DNA of 54,045 nucleotides from Cytophagaceae bacterium (GTDB taxonomy: Bacteria; Bacteroidota; Bacteroidia; Cytophagales; Spirosomataceae): contig SXXW01000036.1 in the NCBI GenBank assembly GCA_005791165.1, positions 1-54,045 on the forward strand. Reading direction: 5' to 3'. Every line of letters begins with the position of its first letter. Position 1 is the stretch's first letter. Of the stretch, positions 44,882-53,460 are shown piece by piece. The position numbers and the translations under genes were made by a program. Under the pieces are notes generated by a model. The model had not been told where the DNA came from. It saw only the letters and a list, made by a program, of their open reading frames with translations, and did no database searches.

Positions 44882-45919
44882 ATGAAACATTTGATTTACC
44901 TTTTTGCGATTCTTTTATTTACGATTTCGCTCAATGCACAAGCCCAACAAAAGTTTTCGGTGTCAGGTAGAATTATTGAAAATAATCTGGAGGGCGCTCC
45001 CATCCCATTTGCCCACGTGTATTTAAATGGTACATCGATTGGGGCTCAAGCCGATGTAAATGGCCGATTTGTACTAAGAAATATTCCTAAAGGTATTTAC
45101 AAATTCTCTATTTCGATGGTTGGGTTTAAGACATCTATTAAGTTGACAAGCATCGATTCCGACATCAAAAACCTTGTTGAGCGATTAGATGAAAATGTCA
45201 CAGATTTATTTGAAGTTCGGGTAAAGGGTCAAAAAGATAAGGTCTGGAATAAATCGATCAAAGATTTTGAAAATGAATTTTTAGGTCGGGATATATCAAG
45301 GAGTGAGGTTCAAATTATGAACAGAGAGGTCATCGATGTTATTTATGATAAACAAAAAAGGGTCCTAACAGCAAAAGCAGAACAGCCATTGATGATTGAA
45401 AATCGCAATTTGGGTTATTTATATCGAGGCTTTTTGGTTGAGTTTCAGAAAGGGATTAATCGGATGAGTTTTAAGGCAAGTGGTTATTTTGAACCCTTAA
45501 AACCCAGTTCTCCAAAACAGCAGAAGCGCTGGGAATCCAACCGGAAAGATGTTTTTCAGGGATCTGTCAAACATTTTTTGTGGGCATTGTACCGAAATAA
45601 GTTGACCGAAGAAGGGTTTTCCGCCTATTATTACAAGGACCGAAAGTACATGGGAGTGGTACCTGAATTCAAAGCGGATGATGTTGTTAAGCCCACCAGT
45701 GATTCAACTGTTTTTTTGTTGGAATTAAAGGGGATGTTGACCATTAACTATAATTATAATTTTAGGCAAAATTCTAGGTTAATCCCTGTTTCACAGATTT
45801 TTTTCAATCAATATGGAGAATTGATTGATCCTTATTCCTTGGAATTGTATGGTAAAATGTCAGAAAATCGAATGGGAAAAGAATTGCCTTCGGATTATAT
45901 ATATGTTCCTAATGATTGA
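44882..45919 (+). CDS. carboxypeptidase-regulatory-like domain protein
   Basis: 345 aa from the ATG at 44882; a TTG at 44873 would lie at or before the expected transcription start. A signal peptide (ending NAQAQQ) is followed by a carboxypeptidase D regulatory-like domain at ~25-110 (FSVSGRIIENNLEGAPIPFAHVYLNGTSIGAQADVNGRFVLRNIP). The C-terminal 230 residues have no family I recognise, though the same layout (KDFENEFLGRD...NRNLGYLYRGFLVEF) is frequent in Bacteroidetes. No plug or barrel follows, so it is not a transporter. It is probably a periplasmic or outer-membrane-associated accessory protein. Confidence 0.85.
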   Translation: MKHLIYLFAILLFTISLNAQAQQKFSVSGRIIENNLEGAPIPFAHVYLNGTSIGAQADVNGRFVLRNIPKGIYKFSISMVGFKTSIKLTSIDSDIKNLVERLDENVTDLFEVRVKGQKDKVWNKSIKDFENEFLGRDISRSEVQIMNREVIDVIYDKQKRVLTAKAEQPLMIENRNLGYLYRGFLVEFQKGINRMSFKASGYFEPLKPSSPKQQKRWESNRKDVFQGSVKHFLWALYRNKLTEEGFSAYYYKDRKYMGVVPEFKADDVVKPTSDSTVFLLELKGMLTINYNYNFRQNSRLIPVSQIFFNQYGELIDPYSLELYGKMSENRMGKELPSDYIYVPND

Positions 45920-46002
45920 TTTTCGAAGTTCAATTCCGAATGCCTTTGTTTTGAATTAAATTTGTGCCGAGCGCACATTCAAATAAATCTGTGAGGAGAA
46001 AT

Positions 46003-47238
46003 TTAATTCCCCACGTTTTTTCCTGCTATATACCCTGTGGTCCAGGCGGATTGGAAATTAAATCCGCCCGTTATGCCATCGATATCCATGACCTCTCCGG
46101 CAAAATACAAGCCTGGATGGACTTTACTTTGCATCGTGTTGACATCAATCTCTTGTAAGTCCACTCCTCCAGCGGTGACAAATTCTTCCTTAAACGTTGT
46201 TTTTCCTTGGACTACATAGCGGTCGTTCAATAGGGTATTTACAAGTTTATTGGTATTTTTTGCGCCTAAATCATTCCATCTGGTGGCTGGATTAATTTCA
46301 TTTTTTTCCAATAAAAAGAGCCAAAGTCTATTGGGAATTTCAAAGGGGTTCAGATTTGAGATCATCTTAGAGCCATGAATGCTGATGGTTTTAACTAAGG
46401 TTTCGCGAAGTGTATTTTCTTTCGTTTCATGTAGCCAGTTAACTAAAATACTGAACTCGTAATTTGATTCAGCTAGTATACGCGCTCCCCAAGCAGATAA
46501 TTGTAGGATGGCTGGGCCGCTCATGCCCCAATGGGTTATTAACAAAGGGCCTTTGCCTACCAGTTTTTGTCCTTCTATTCGAACCACCGCCTGCTCTACC
46601 ACGATGCCCATTAGTTCACGAATGGGTTCTTTAGGCATGTTGAATGTGAACAAGGATGAGATCGGTGGGATAATGTTGTGGTTTAAATCAGCAAGCCAAG
46701 AAAACCCCGTTAGTTTAGGTTGGCCGCCAATCGTAACAATCACTCGGTCTACTTTTTCAGTTACTTCTTTATAGCTAATTTCAAAACCATTTTCTAAAGG
46801 CGTGATTTTGTCTATGGCGCGCAAAGTCCACAATTCAACCCCTAACGTTTTTGCTTCTTTCCAAAGGCAATCAATGATGCTTTGAGACTCATTAGATAAA
46901 GGGAAAACACAAAGATCTGGGTAAGTTTTCAATGGAACACCTCTATTTTCAAACCATTCTATGGTCGCTTTTGTATCAAATTGCTCAAAAGCTTTTCGCA
47001 GGAATTTTTCACCTCTAGGATATTTTTCGGATAATAATCGGTGATTTGATAATGCGTTTGTGACATTGCAACGGCCACCTCCTGAGATTTTTACTTTCCC
47101 TAAAAACTTAGACGTTTTCTCAAACACCCGTACATGTGCTTGTGGAAAGTGTTTTTTTGCCGAAATGGCGGCAAAAAATCCGGCTGCTCCTCCTCCTAAA
47201 ATGACTATTTCCAATGTGTATTTGCTAGTGTCAGGCAA
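46003..47238 (-). CDS. HI0933-family FAD/NAD(P)-dependent oxidoreductase
   Basis: 411 aa with no signal peptide, one of the few cytoplasmic proteins here. An N-terminal Rossmann FAD site (VILGGGAAGFFAAISAKK) is followed by KVKISGGGRCNVTNA, the family signature. The C-terminal FAD closure is LYFAGEVMDIDGITGGFNFQSAWTTGYIAGKNV. The family includes BaiN and YhiN. No in-frame ATG precedes the Rossmann motif: the first start is TTG at 47238, with TTG at 47214 as an alternative, so the exact N-terminus is uncertain. It is probably a housekeeping flavoprotein unrelated to the glycan genes. Confidence 0.92.
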   Translation of the reverse strand: MPDTSKYTLEIVILGGGAAGFFAAISAKKHFPQAHVRVFEKTSKFLGKVKISGGGRCNVTNALSNHRLLSEKYPRGEKFLRKAFEQFDTKATIEWFENRGVPLKTYPDLCVFPLSNESQSIIDCLWKEAKTLGVELWTLRAIDKITPLENGFEISYKEVTEKVDRVIVTIGGQPKLTGFSWLADLNHNIIPPISSLFTFNMPKEPIRELMGIVVEQAVVRIEGQKLVGKGPLLITHWGMSGPAILQLSAWGARILAESNYEFSILVNWLHETKENTLRETLVKTISIHGSKMISNLNPFEIPNRLWLFLLEKNEINPATRWNDLGAKNTNKLVNTLLNDRYVVQGKTTFKEEFVTAGGVDLQEIDVNTMQSKVHPGLYFAGEVMDIDGITGGFNFQSAWTTGYIAGKNVGN

Positions 47239-47285
47239 AATTCACGAACAATTAGGGGAAAAGAAATTATTTGAGTAATTAAATT

Positions 47286-47363
47286 TTATTTATTTTTCCA
47301 CCTTACCGCAATCAACTTAATCACATCTTGCTCATCAAATACCGGCCCTCTAAAACTGAAGTG
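47286..47363 (-). pseudogene. possible remnant of an IS6-type transposase N-terminus
   Basis: A 25-codon minus-strand frame bounded by stops reads HFSFRGPVFDEQDVIKLI followed by AVRWKNK. The spacing F-x-G...F...VI...AVRW resembles the start of IS6/IS240 transposases. It is very short, so the call is tentative. Confidence 0.25.
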
Positions 47364-47518
47364 TCAATTAAATTAGAGGCTACATAACTTTAAATTAAAT
47401 TGATACTCAAACACATAAATGCCAATACTGATTCGAACATACGATTTATAGTAAGATCCTTCAAAAAATGATATTACATTAAAAATATAAGGATACTGAT
47501 AATGTGTACTCCAAAAAA

Positions 47519-47543
47519 AAGATCCGACTCATAATCGGATCTT
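47519..47543 (-). terminator. terminator of the haem-binding dehydrogenase gene
   Basis: A perfect 9-bp stem AAGATCCGA / TCGGATCTT with a 7-nt loop. On the minus strand it is followed by a run of eight T residues. It begins 27 bp after the stop at 47571. Confidence 0.88.
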
Positions 47544-47570
47544 CAAATTTAGCTAAAAGAAAAAATTAAA

Positions 47571-50222
47571 TTACTTCTTTTGCTCAGATAAAAAGGTAAT
47601 TAGGGAAGCAAATTCTTCATACGATAATTCATTGGCCAGGCCAGTCGGCATCATCGATGTTTCCATCTCTTTTCTGCTGGTAATATCAGCTGTTTTTATC
47701 GTGGTTGTTTGGCCAGTAATATCTCTTAGAATCAATCTTTCTGCTGATTCAGAGGTGACAAATCCCATATATTCTCTCTTGTTTTTGGTCGTAATTAATA
47801 CCGTTGCAAATCCTTGTGAGATCGATGCATTTGGTTTTAAAATAGACTCAGCAATTTGCTCTCTGTTCATGATGGCACCAATCTGTCCCATGTATGGTCC
47901 TTTTGGCATATCTCCCGGTTTCAAACTATGGCAAACAACGCAACCTTGCTTATTAAATAAGGCTCTACCTGCATTTGAATTGCCTGGCATTTTAACCATG
48001 GCTAACATGATATCTTCGATTGAGGTATTTCCAATTTGTCCTTTTTTATTACGAATGGCTTCTAAGTCAACTTTCACCTCTTCTTTGGCTACCATATTCT
48101 GAGCAGCACCGGCCATCTCAGTGATTTCCATTTGATGCTTTTCATTTAAATCGGCTAATGCTATTTTTTCAGCATCAGATGATTTGTCCCAAAGAGCTAA
48201 GAAGAAATTCTTTATTTCTGGACTTGATTCCCAATCAGCCGTCTTGTAATATGGACCGTGTCCATTTGGCTTTGTCGACCACCAATATTGGCCCTCATAG
48301 AAATTTTCTTTTTTGTACAAACGAGCGACTGTTTCCAAAATCTGTGATTTTAATTTAGGCTCTTTTGACTTATTGTAAGTGGAAATAAGTGCCTTGGCAA
48401 CAGCCGGGTCATGCATATAACGCATCGCCCATAATGCAATCGTAGCGTTTTTTGTACCCAAAGCTGCAATGCTTTCCTTCTTCGAATCTAAACTTCTTAG
48501 CGCCTGAACAGCTACGTGTGAAGGAATGATGGCCGAATTAGGTGTTGCGTGTGGACCTTCTTTATCTTTCGGAGGTGCCACAAATGAGTTAGGAACTTTT
48601 ACTTGTAGTAAAGCAGGTATCGCTTCTTTGCGGCCTAATCTGCCTAAACCAATCGCCGAGGCAACTTGAATGCGTGGCGATGGATCTTTTAATCCATTCA
48701 AATAGGGTGCTAATGGAATTAATTTGCTTTTCGTTTTTCTGTCGGCCATCGCTCTTAAGGCAAATTCTCTAACACTTTTATCTGCAACTAAAGTAACAAG
48801 ATTTGCCAATCCCTTTGGGTCAGCCGCTTGCGCATACGTAAATATTCCAGTGGCCCTTGTGTACAGTGGTAGAGATTTATCCGCCGCTAATTTCCAAGAT
48901 ATGGATGCAGCATCCTTCGCACTTCTGCCCAATAGTTCTTGTTGGGCCGTAATTCTTGCCACCGCACTATTGGATTTCAATAAGTCTGTTAATTCAGCCA
49001 AGGAAGATTTTTTAACATCAGGAAATGCTTTGTAAGTCCATCCTTTTGGCACCGCTTTGATAACAAATCCTTTGGTAGGACTTCCAGAAAATCCAGCTCC
49101 ATCCCACGCCGCAAGGTATAGTTGGCCCGAGCCATCCACATCTAAATCCGTTATTTGGGCCAATTTAATGAAGGTCTCATCCTTTTGAGTAAAGCTAGCT
49201 CCATCAGGTGTCACACGATGGATGTACAACATGCTATTTCCCCAATCGGCCATCATCGGCACTTGGTTGTATTTTGCAGGCCAAGTCGGCTCATCCATAA
49301 ACAAGGAACCTGTTCCAGAACCCCCACCTACATCGACTAATCCCGGAATAATTTCTTCCGTAAAGTGCTTAAATAATAAAGGATATCCATATTCACCCGA
49401 TTGAATGTGATGGCTAAAACGGATATTCCAACCCGCGCCGTCATTGGTATTATCCCGAGTAAATATATTCATGTAGGCGTCAATGGCCACATCGTAAATG
49501 TTTCTAGTTCCGTGTGTATAAACCTCCATTTCAGTACCATCTGGCCTTACTCGGACAATTCCACCGCCCAACATTGTCAATTTTTTTCCTGAACGGTCCA
49601 CGGCATCATGAAAACCAAAGTCGCCCACCGCAATGTAAATCCAGCCATCGATACCCAAGCGAATTCCATTGGTTGAATGGTCAGTACCTCTACTTTGAAG
49701 GAATTTAACAGAACTTATATGCTCAATTAAAGGAGAAGAAGGTCCATCAGCGACTCCATCATTATCCTTATCCTCAAATACGACTAAATCCATTCCTGAT
49801 GCTTTTCCCGTTTCTGGAGAAAATACCGTGTGAAGCACATATACTTTATTGCCCAAAGAAATGATTCCACGTGGATTATCAACCATCGCAAATTGCGTGC
49901 TGACATCTACTTTTCCATCATGGTCTTTGTCGATAAGTTTTAAGATATATCCCTTTTTAGGAGTCTTACCCAATGATCCAATTTTGTCTACACCTACGAA
50001 TACCTCGCCAGTGGCGGCAACGGCCAAACAAGCAGGGGATGGAGTGAGGTCGCCACTCGTGAAATTTTTGACTTGCAACTCACCAGGCCAAAACCCCGCA
50101 TTGCGTAATGTGTCAATTTTGACAATGGCGCTTGAATTATTTTGTTTAGACGAAGAATCAAAAAAATGAACTCCAAAAAAGAAAAGAAGCCCATAAATCA
50201 AGGCGAAGCTAATTTTTAACAT
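47571..50222 (-). CDS. PVC-type haem-binding membrane-bound dehydrogenase with HEAT repeats
   Basis: 883 aa. An N-terminal hydrophobic segment (ISFALIYGLLFFFGVHFF) is a signal or anchor. Residues ~45-390 are a six-bladed NHL/sugar-dehydrogenase-like propeller (RGTDHSTNGIRLGIDGWIYIAVGDFG, MEVYTHGTRNIYDVAIDAYMNIFTRDNTNDG). HEAT-like helical repeats lie at ~420-640 (PRIQVASAIGLGRLGRKEAIPALLQV). The C-terminal haem domain of the TIGR02603 type has C761-V-V-C764-H765 and MEXXMMPTGL-like ligands. It probably oxidises a sugar or alcohol in the periplasm and passes electrons to a cytochrome pool. It is a single gene with a terminator. Confidence 0.93.
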   Translation of the reverse strand: MLKISFALIYGLLFFFGVHFFDSSSKQNNSSAIVKIDTLRNAGFWPGELQVKNFTSGDLTPSPACLAVAATGEVFVGVDKIGSLGKTPKKGYILKLIDKDHDGKVDVSTQFAMVDNPRGIISLGNKVYVLHTVFSPETGKASGMDLVVFEDKDNDGVADGPSSPLIEHISSVKFLQSRGTDHSTNGIRLGIDGWIYIAVGDFGFHDAVDRSGKKLTMLGGGIVRVRPDGTEMEVYTHGTRNIYDVAIDAYMNIFTRDNTNDGAGWNIRFSHHIQSGEYGYPLLFKHFTEEIIPGLVDVGGGSGTGSLFMDEPTWPAKYNQVPMMADWGNSMLYIHRVTPDGASFTQKDETFIKLAQITDLDVDGSGQLYLAAWDGAGFSGSPTKGFVIKAVPKGWTYKAFPDVKKSSLAELTDLLKSNSAVARITAQQELLGRSAKDAASISWKLAADKSLPLYTRATGIFTYAQAADPKGLANLVTLVADKSVREFALRAMADRKTKSKLIPLAPYLNGLKDPSPRIQVASAIGLGRLGRKEAIPALLQVKVPNSFVAPPKDKEGPHATPNSAIIPSHVAVQALRSLDSKKESIAALGTKNATIALWAMRYMHDPAVAKALISTYNKSKEPKLKSQILETVARLYKKENFYEGQYWWSTKPNGHGPYYKTADWESSPEIKNFFLALWDKSSDAEKIALADLNEKHQMEITEMAGAAQNMVAKEEVKVDLEAIRNKKGQIGNTSIEDIMLAMVKMPGNSNAGRALFNKQGCVVCHSLKPGDMPKGPYMGQIGAIMNREQIAESILKPNASISQGFATVLITTKNKREYMGFVTSESAERLILRDITGQTTTIKTADITSRKEMETSMMPTGLANELSYEEFASLITFLSEQKK

Positions 50223-50533
50223 GTTACAATAGGTTTATATGTATTTGGTAAGTACAATTAATTAGCAATATATTAATTGATCAGATCATTTCAATCCTTT
50301 GAAATCATTTCTAATTGATTTTATTTTTTTATTTTGCCTTATAATTCCAAATTACCTACACCATTTAAGACTTGAGTGAGCATTATTAGTTTCGACTACT
50401 CGCTTAAATAAACATGCTGAATTTATTGAGGTGAAAGGTTAGCTGTTTAACCTAATGTTTTGCAAACTGATTTTAAAGTTGGGGCGATGGGAAATGATAC
50501 ATTGGGTTGAATTCGTAATTAAAAATCATAAAA
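50223..50533. other. 311-bp divergent intergenic region
   Basis: No coding frame. It contains the leader of the haem dehydrogenase gene (AAACCT at 50231-50236 on the minus strand), an inverted repeat (50255-50279) and a shorter one (ATTTCAA TCCT TTGAAAT, near 50288-50305). I see no full-match promoter box. Confidence 0.6.
50255..50279. repeat. inverted repeat, possible operator
   Basis: CAATTAAT at 50255-50262 and ATTAATTG at 50272-50279 are exact complements with a 9-nt spacer. It lies 33 bp upstream of the haem dehydrogenase ATG, where a regulator could block or aid transcription. AT-rich palindromes arise easily by chance. Confidence 0.4.
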
Positions 50534-51442
50534 ATGAAAAAAATAGGCTTCTTTCTTTGCTTACTCGTTGCTGGTTTTGCTCGTCAAAGTGTTTTAGCTC
50601 AAGCCGATTTCCCTTCTGAGTTGGTGAATTTTAAAGCCTATTCAGATAATCCGATTTTCACTGGAACGAATCTAGATACCTGGGATAAGCAAATAAGAGA
50701 GCGTGGATTTATTTTGAAAGAGGGACCCAATTATCATTTGTGGTTTACGGGTTATTCGCCTGCCTCGCCAACTAAATTTTTAGGCTATGCCACTTCAAAA
50801 GACGGAATTCATTGGGAACGTTTTTCGAAGGAAACGATTCACCCAGGCCAATGGGTAGAAGATATGTGTGTGGTTAAATCGGGTGATACTTATTACATGT
50901 TTGCAGAAGGCGAGGGGGATATTGCACATATGTTGGTTTCAAAAGACCGAATACATTGGCAGGAAAAGGGAAATTTAGACATTCGGAAGGTGGATGGAAG
51001 TCCTATTCGAAAGGGGGCTTATGGTACGCCAACGGTTTTAAAAGCGAAGGGTATTTGGCATTTATTTTATGAACGAGATGATTTGGGTATTTGGTTAGCT
51101 ACTTCCAAAGACCTAAAAACATGGACCAATGTCCAGGATGAGCCAGTCATCAAAATGGGGCCGGACGCCTATGACCTATTTGCCGTAGCAATGAACCAAG
51201 TGATTCGCTACAAAGGCCTTTATTATGGATTTTATCATGCATCGGCGTTTAAAGATTGGCATGAATGGTCGACCAATATTGCGGTTTCTTCTGATTTAAT
51301 TCATTGGAAAAAGTATGATCAGAACCCGATCCTCGGCAATAATCAATCGAGTGGAATTGTGTTAAAGGATAGAAATGGGTTCCGACTTTATACCATGCAC
51401 AAAAAGGTAAATTTGTATTTTTCAGAAGGCGCTTCAAAATAA
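50534..51442 (+). CDS. secreted five-bladed glycosidase-like protein (GH43/GH130-type fold)
   Basis: 302 aa with a signal peptide (ending SVLAQ). The body shows the blade pattern of GH43/GH32/GH130-type five-bladed propellers: DNPIFTGTNLDTWDKQIRERGFILKEGPNYHLWFTGYSP, LGYATSKDGIHWERFSK, EDMCVVKSGDTYYMFAEGEG, PTVLKAKGIWHLFYERDD, and FAVAMNQVIRYKGLYYGFYHASAF. Acidic residues lie in the expected blade positions, but I cannot assign the catalytic set with certainty. It is the first plus-strand gene before the sugar-oxidation genes (48 bp gap). Confidence 0.85.
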   Translation: MKKIGFFLCLLVAGFARQSVLAQADFPSELVNFKAYSDNPIFTGTNLDTWDKQIRERGFILKEGPNYHLWFTGYSPASPTKFLGYATSKDGIHWERFSKETIHPGQWVEDMCVVKSGDTYYMFAEGEGDIAHMLVSKDRIHWQEKGNLDIRKVDGSPIRKGAYGTPTVLKAKGIWHLFYERDDLGIWLATSKDLKTWTNVQDEPVIKMGPDAYDLFAVAMNQVIRYKGLYYGFYHASAFKDWHEWSTNIAVSSDLIHWKKYDQNPILGNNQSSGIVLKDRNGFRLYTMHKKVNLYFSEGASK

Positions 51443-51451
51443 AAAAATCAA

Positions 51452-51459
51452 TATCTTTG
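51452..51459 (+). promoter_or_regulatory. candidate internal -7 box before the aldo/keto reductase gene
   Basis: TATCTTTG matches TAnnTTTG, only 10 bp after the stop of the glycosidase gene and 32 bp before the next ATG. The three sugar-metabolism genes may therefore form their own transcription unit. Confidence 0.45.
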
Positions 51460-51490
51460 TTTAAACCAATTTAACCTCATTGAAATTAAT

Positions 51491-52432
51491 ATGGAATACC
51501 GCAAATTAGGTAAGACTAATGAGCTCATCTCCGTTTTAGGATATGGAGCTTCCCCCCTTGGAAATGTGTTTGATGTGGTAGACGAGCAGGAAGGTAAAAA
51601 TGCTGTTCATTATGCCATCGATCATGGAGTTAATTTTTTTGATGTTTCCCCTTTTTATGGAATTACGCTGGCTGAAACTCGCTTGGGGAAAGCCTTGCAG
51701 GGGAAGCGAAAAGATATTTTTTTAGCGACCAAATGTGGTCGTTATGATTTGCAGGAATTTGATTTTTCTGCGAAGCGAATCATGGCGAGCATTGACGAAT
51801 CACTCCAACGATTACAAACTGATTATGTAGATTTATTCCAATTGCACGACATTGAATTTGTGACGAAGGAGCAAATTTTAAACGAAGCAATGCCGGCGAT
51901 TGAAAAAATTAAAGCTTCAGGCAAGGCTAGGTTTATTGGAATTACAGGTTTGCCTGTTCGCTATTTAGCCGAAATTGCACGCCAAGTGGAGTTGGACACG
52001 GTCCTTTCTTGGGCGCATTATAATTTGCTTCAAGATGAAATAAATGACGAATTAGTACCCTTGTCGAAGGAGAAAGGATTTGGTTTAATGAATGCCGCTC
52101 CTCTGATGCAACGGATTTTGTCTGATGCGGCACTTCCCGAATGGCATAATGCCCCGAAAGAGATGTTGGCAATCCAACCCGCTTTATTGGAAATTTGTCA
52201 AAAATATGGGGTGCGTTTAAGTGATGTGGCGATGCGTTACGCCATGGATCATCCTGATATTGCTACGACGATTGTGGGGATGTGCCGACTGACGTCGATC
52301 CAACGAAATATTGCTTCTATAGATTTTAAAATCCCAGAAGGAATTTTAGGTGAGTTGGCCGCGGTCATTGCCCCTGTTAAAAATTTAATGTGGTTCGAAG
52401 GTCGGCCAGAAAATAACATACCTCGTCCCTAA
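51491..52432 (+). CDS. aldo/keto reductase, L-fucose/L-galactose dehydrogenase-like
   Basis: 313 aa, cytoplasmic, no signal peptide. The AKR tetrad is intact: Asp51 and Tyr56 in FFDVSPFYG, Lys81 in LATKCGR and His119 in LFQLHD. LGYGASPLGNVF at the N-terminus and the C-terminal RLTSIQRNI (cofactor binding) match the D-threo-aldose 1-dehydrogenase/L-galactose dehydrogenase group. Expected reaction: NAD(P)-dependent oxidation of an aldose to its lactone. It precedes a zinc dehydrogenase by 4 bp and is probably translationally coupled. The sugar is inferred from family only. Confidence 0.93.
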   Translation: MEYRKLGKTNELISVLGYGASPLGNVFDVVDEQEGKNAVHYAIDHGVNFFDVSPFYGITLAETRLGKALQGKRKDIFLATKCGRYDLQEFDFSAKRIMASIDESLQRLQTDYVDLFQLHDIEFVTKEQILNEAMPAIEKIKASGKARFIGITGLPVRYLAEIARQVELDTVLSWAHYNLLQDEINDELVPLSKEKGFGLMNAAPLMQRILSDAALPEWHNAPKEMLAIQPALLEICQKYGVRLSDVAMRYAMDHPDIATTIVGMCRLTSIQRNIASIDFKIPEGILGELAAVIAPVKNLMWFEGRPENNIPRP

Positions 52433-52436
52433 AACT

Positions 52437-53456
52437 ATGAGAGCATTATTTCTAACGGCTATAGGCCAAACTGAGATTCGTGAAATTGACAAACCAAGCA
52501 TAGGACCTGAAGAGGTTTTGTTGAAAATAGGGATGGTTGGTTTTTGTGGAGGGGATTTGAACGGGTTTAAAGGACTTTTTGAATTGCAAGAATATCCAAA
52601 TGTGTTGGGTCATGAAGTGGGTGGGACGATTGAGGCAATGGGAAGCCAAGTACCTGAATCATTTAAAATAGGCAATAAGGTTACGGTGTATCCTTATTTG
52701 AATTGTGGAAAATGTATTTCGTGCCGGAAGGGTCGCAGGAATGCATGTCAAGATAATAAAACGATGGGTGTGCGCCGGCCTGGTGCGATGACCCGATACA
52801 TCGCGATTCATTGGCAGGATTTATTTATGTCGGAGAAACTTAGTTTAAAAGAATTGGCTTTAGTGGAACCATTGACCGTGGGTTTTCATGCGGCGGCTCG
52901 TGGCCGAGTAAGCAGTCAAGATCGAGTTGCAGTCATTGGATGTGGTATTGTGGGAATGGGAGCGATTGCTTCCGCAGTCAATCGGGGAGCGGAGGTTATT
53001 GCCATAGATATCGATGATTCCAAAATGGATATTGCCAAAAAAATTGGCGTCGCACATACGATTAATACAAGTCGAGAAGATTTGCATGAGGCATTGATGC
53101 GCATCACGGATGGCGATGGGCCTGATGTGATTATTGAGGCTGTTGGAAATGCGGTAACGTATCGAGCCGCAGTGGATGAAGTGGCTTATACGGGCCGAGT
53201 GGTTTGCATCGGGTATGCCAAATCTGCCGTGGAATTTAATACCGGTATTTTTGTCCGCAAGGAAATAGAAATTTTAGGTTCGCGTAATTGCACGGATGAA
53301 TTTCCGGAGGTGATTGCCTATTTAGAGGCGGGCAAATTTCCTGTGGAAGATGTTATTTCAAAAACAGTTTCATTAGATGATGCAGGGGCTGCATTGGCAG
53401 ATTGGGCCGCTAATGCGAAGGGCATAACGAAAATAATGGTTGATTTTGACCGATAA
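52437..53456 (+). CDS. zinc-dependent sugar/sugar-acid dehydrogenase (MDR family)
   Basis: 339 aa. Catalytic zinc ligands are Cys37 (GFCGGDLNG) and His59-Glu60 (VLGHEVGG). The structural zinc has four Cys: C90, C93, C96 and C104 (NCGKCISCRKGRRNACQ). The Rossmann domain has VIGCGIVGMGA and an acidic end of the second strand (VIAIDIDD), so NAD is the likely cofactor. The group includes L-galactonate, L-idonate and sorbitol dehydrogenases. It sits between an aldose dehydrogenase and an epimerase with 4-bp gaps on both sides, so it most likely oxidises the sugar acid made by the upstream enzyme (inference). Confidence 0.94.
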   Translation: MRALFLTAIGQTEIREIDKPSIGPEEVLLKIGMVGFCGGDLNGFKGLFELQEYPNVLGHEVGGTIEAMGSQVPESFKIGNKVTVYPYLNCGKCISCRKGRRNACQDNKTMGVRRPGAMTRYIAIHWQDLFMSEKLSLKELALVEPLTVGFHAAARGRVSSQDRVAVIGCGIVGMGAIASAVNRGAEVIAIDIDDSKMDIAKKIGVAHTINTSREDLHEALMRITDGDGPDVIIEAVGNAVTYRAAVDEVAYTGRVVCIGYAKSAVEFNTGIFVRKEIEILGSRNCTDEFPEVIAYLEAGKFPVEDVISKTVSLDDAGAALADWAANAKGITKIMVDFDR

Positions 53457-53460
53457 AAAG

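Larger units (their letters stand above)
47239..47570. other. 332-bp gene-free region with transposase-like remnant
   Basis: Apart from the terminator at 47519-47543, it holds a short decayed coding remnant (47286-47363) and an inverted repeat CCTCTAA / TTAGAGG (47347-47353 and 47373-47379). I see no intact gene, RNA or promoter. Confidence 0.6.

Noticed and set aside
45950..45990. Small GC-rich hairpin (GTGC/GCAC) after the carboxypeptidase-domain gene as a terminator
   Set aside because: The stem is short and there is no T-run on either side, so the evidence is too weak.
47440..47460. tRNA-like TTCGA motif
   Set aside because: No cloverleaf arms can be formed around it.
47632..48102. 156-codon plus-strand frame opposite the haem-binding dehydrogenase
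   Set aside because: It mirrors the conserved haem domain on the other strand; hydrophobic content is a by-product of the complement.
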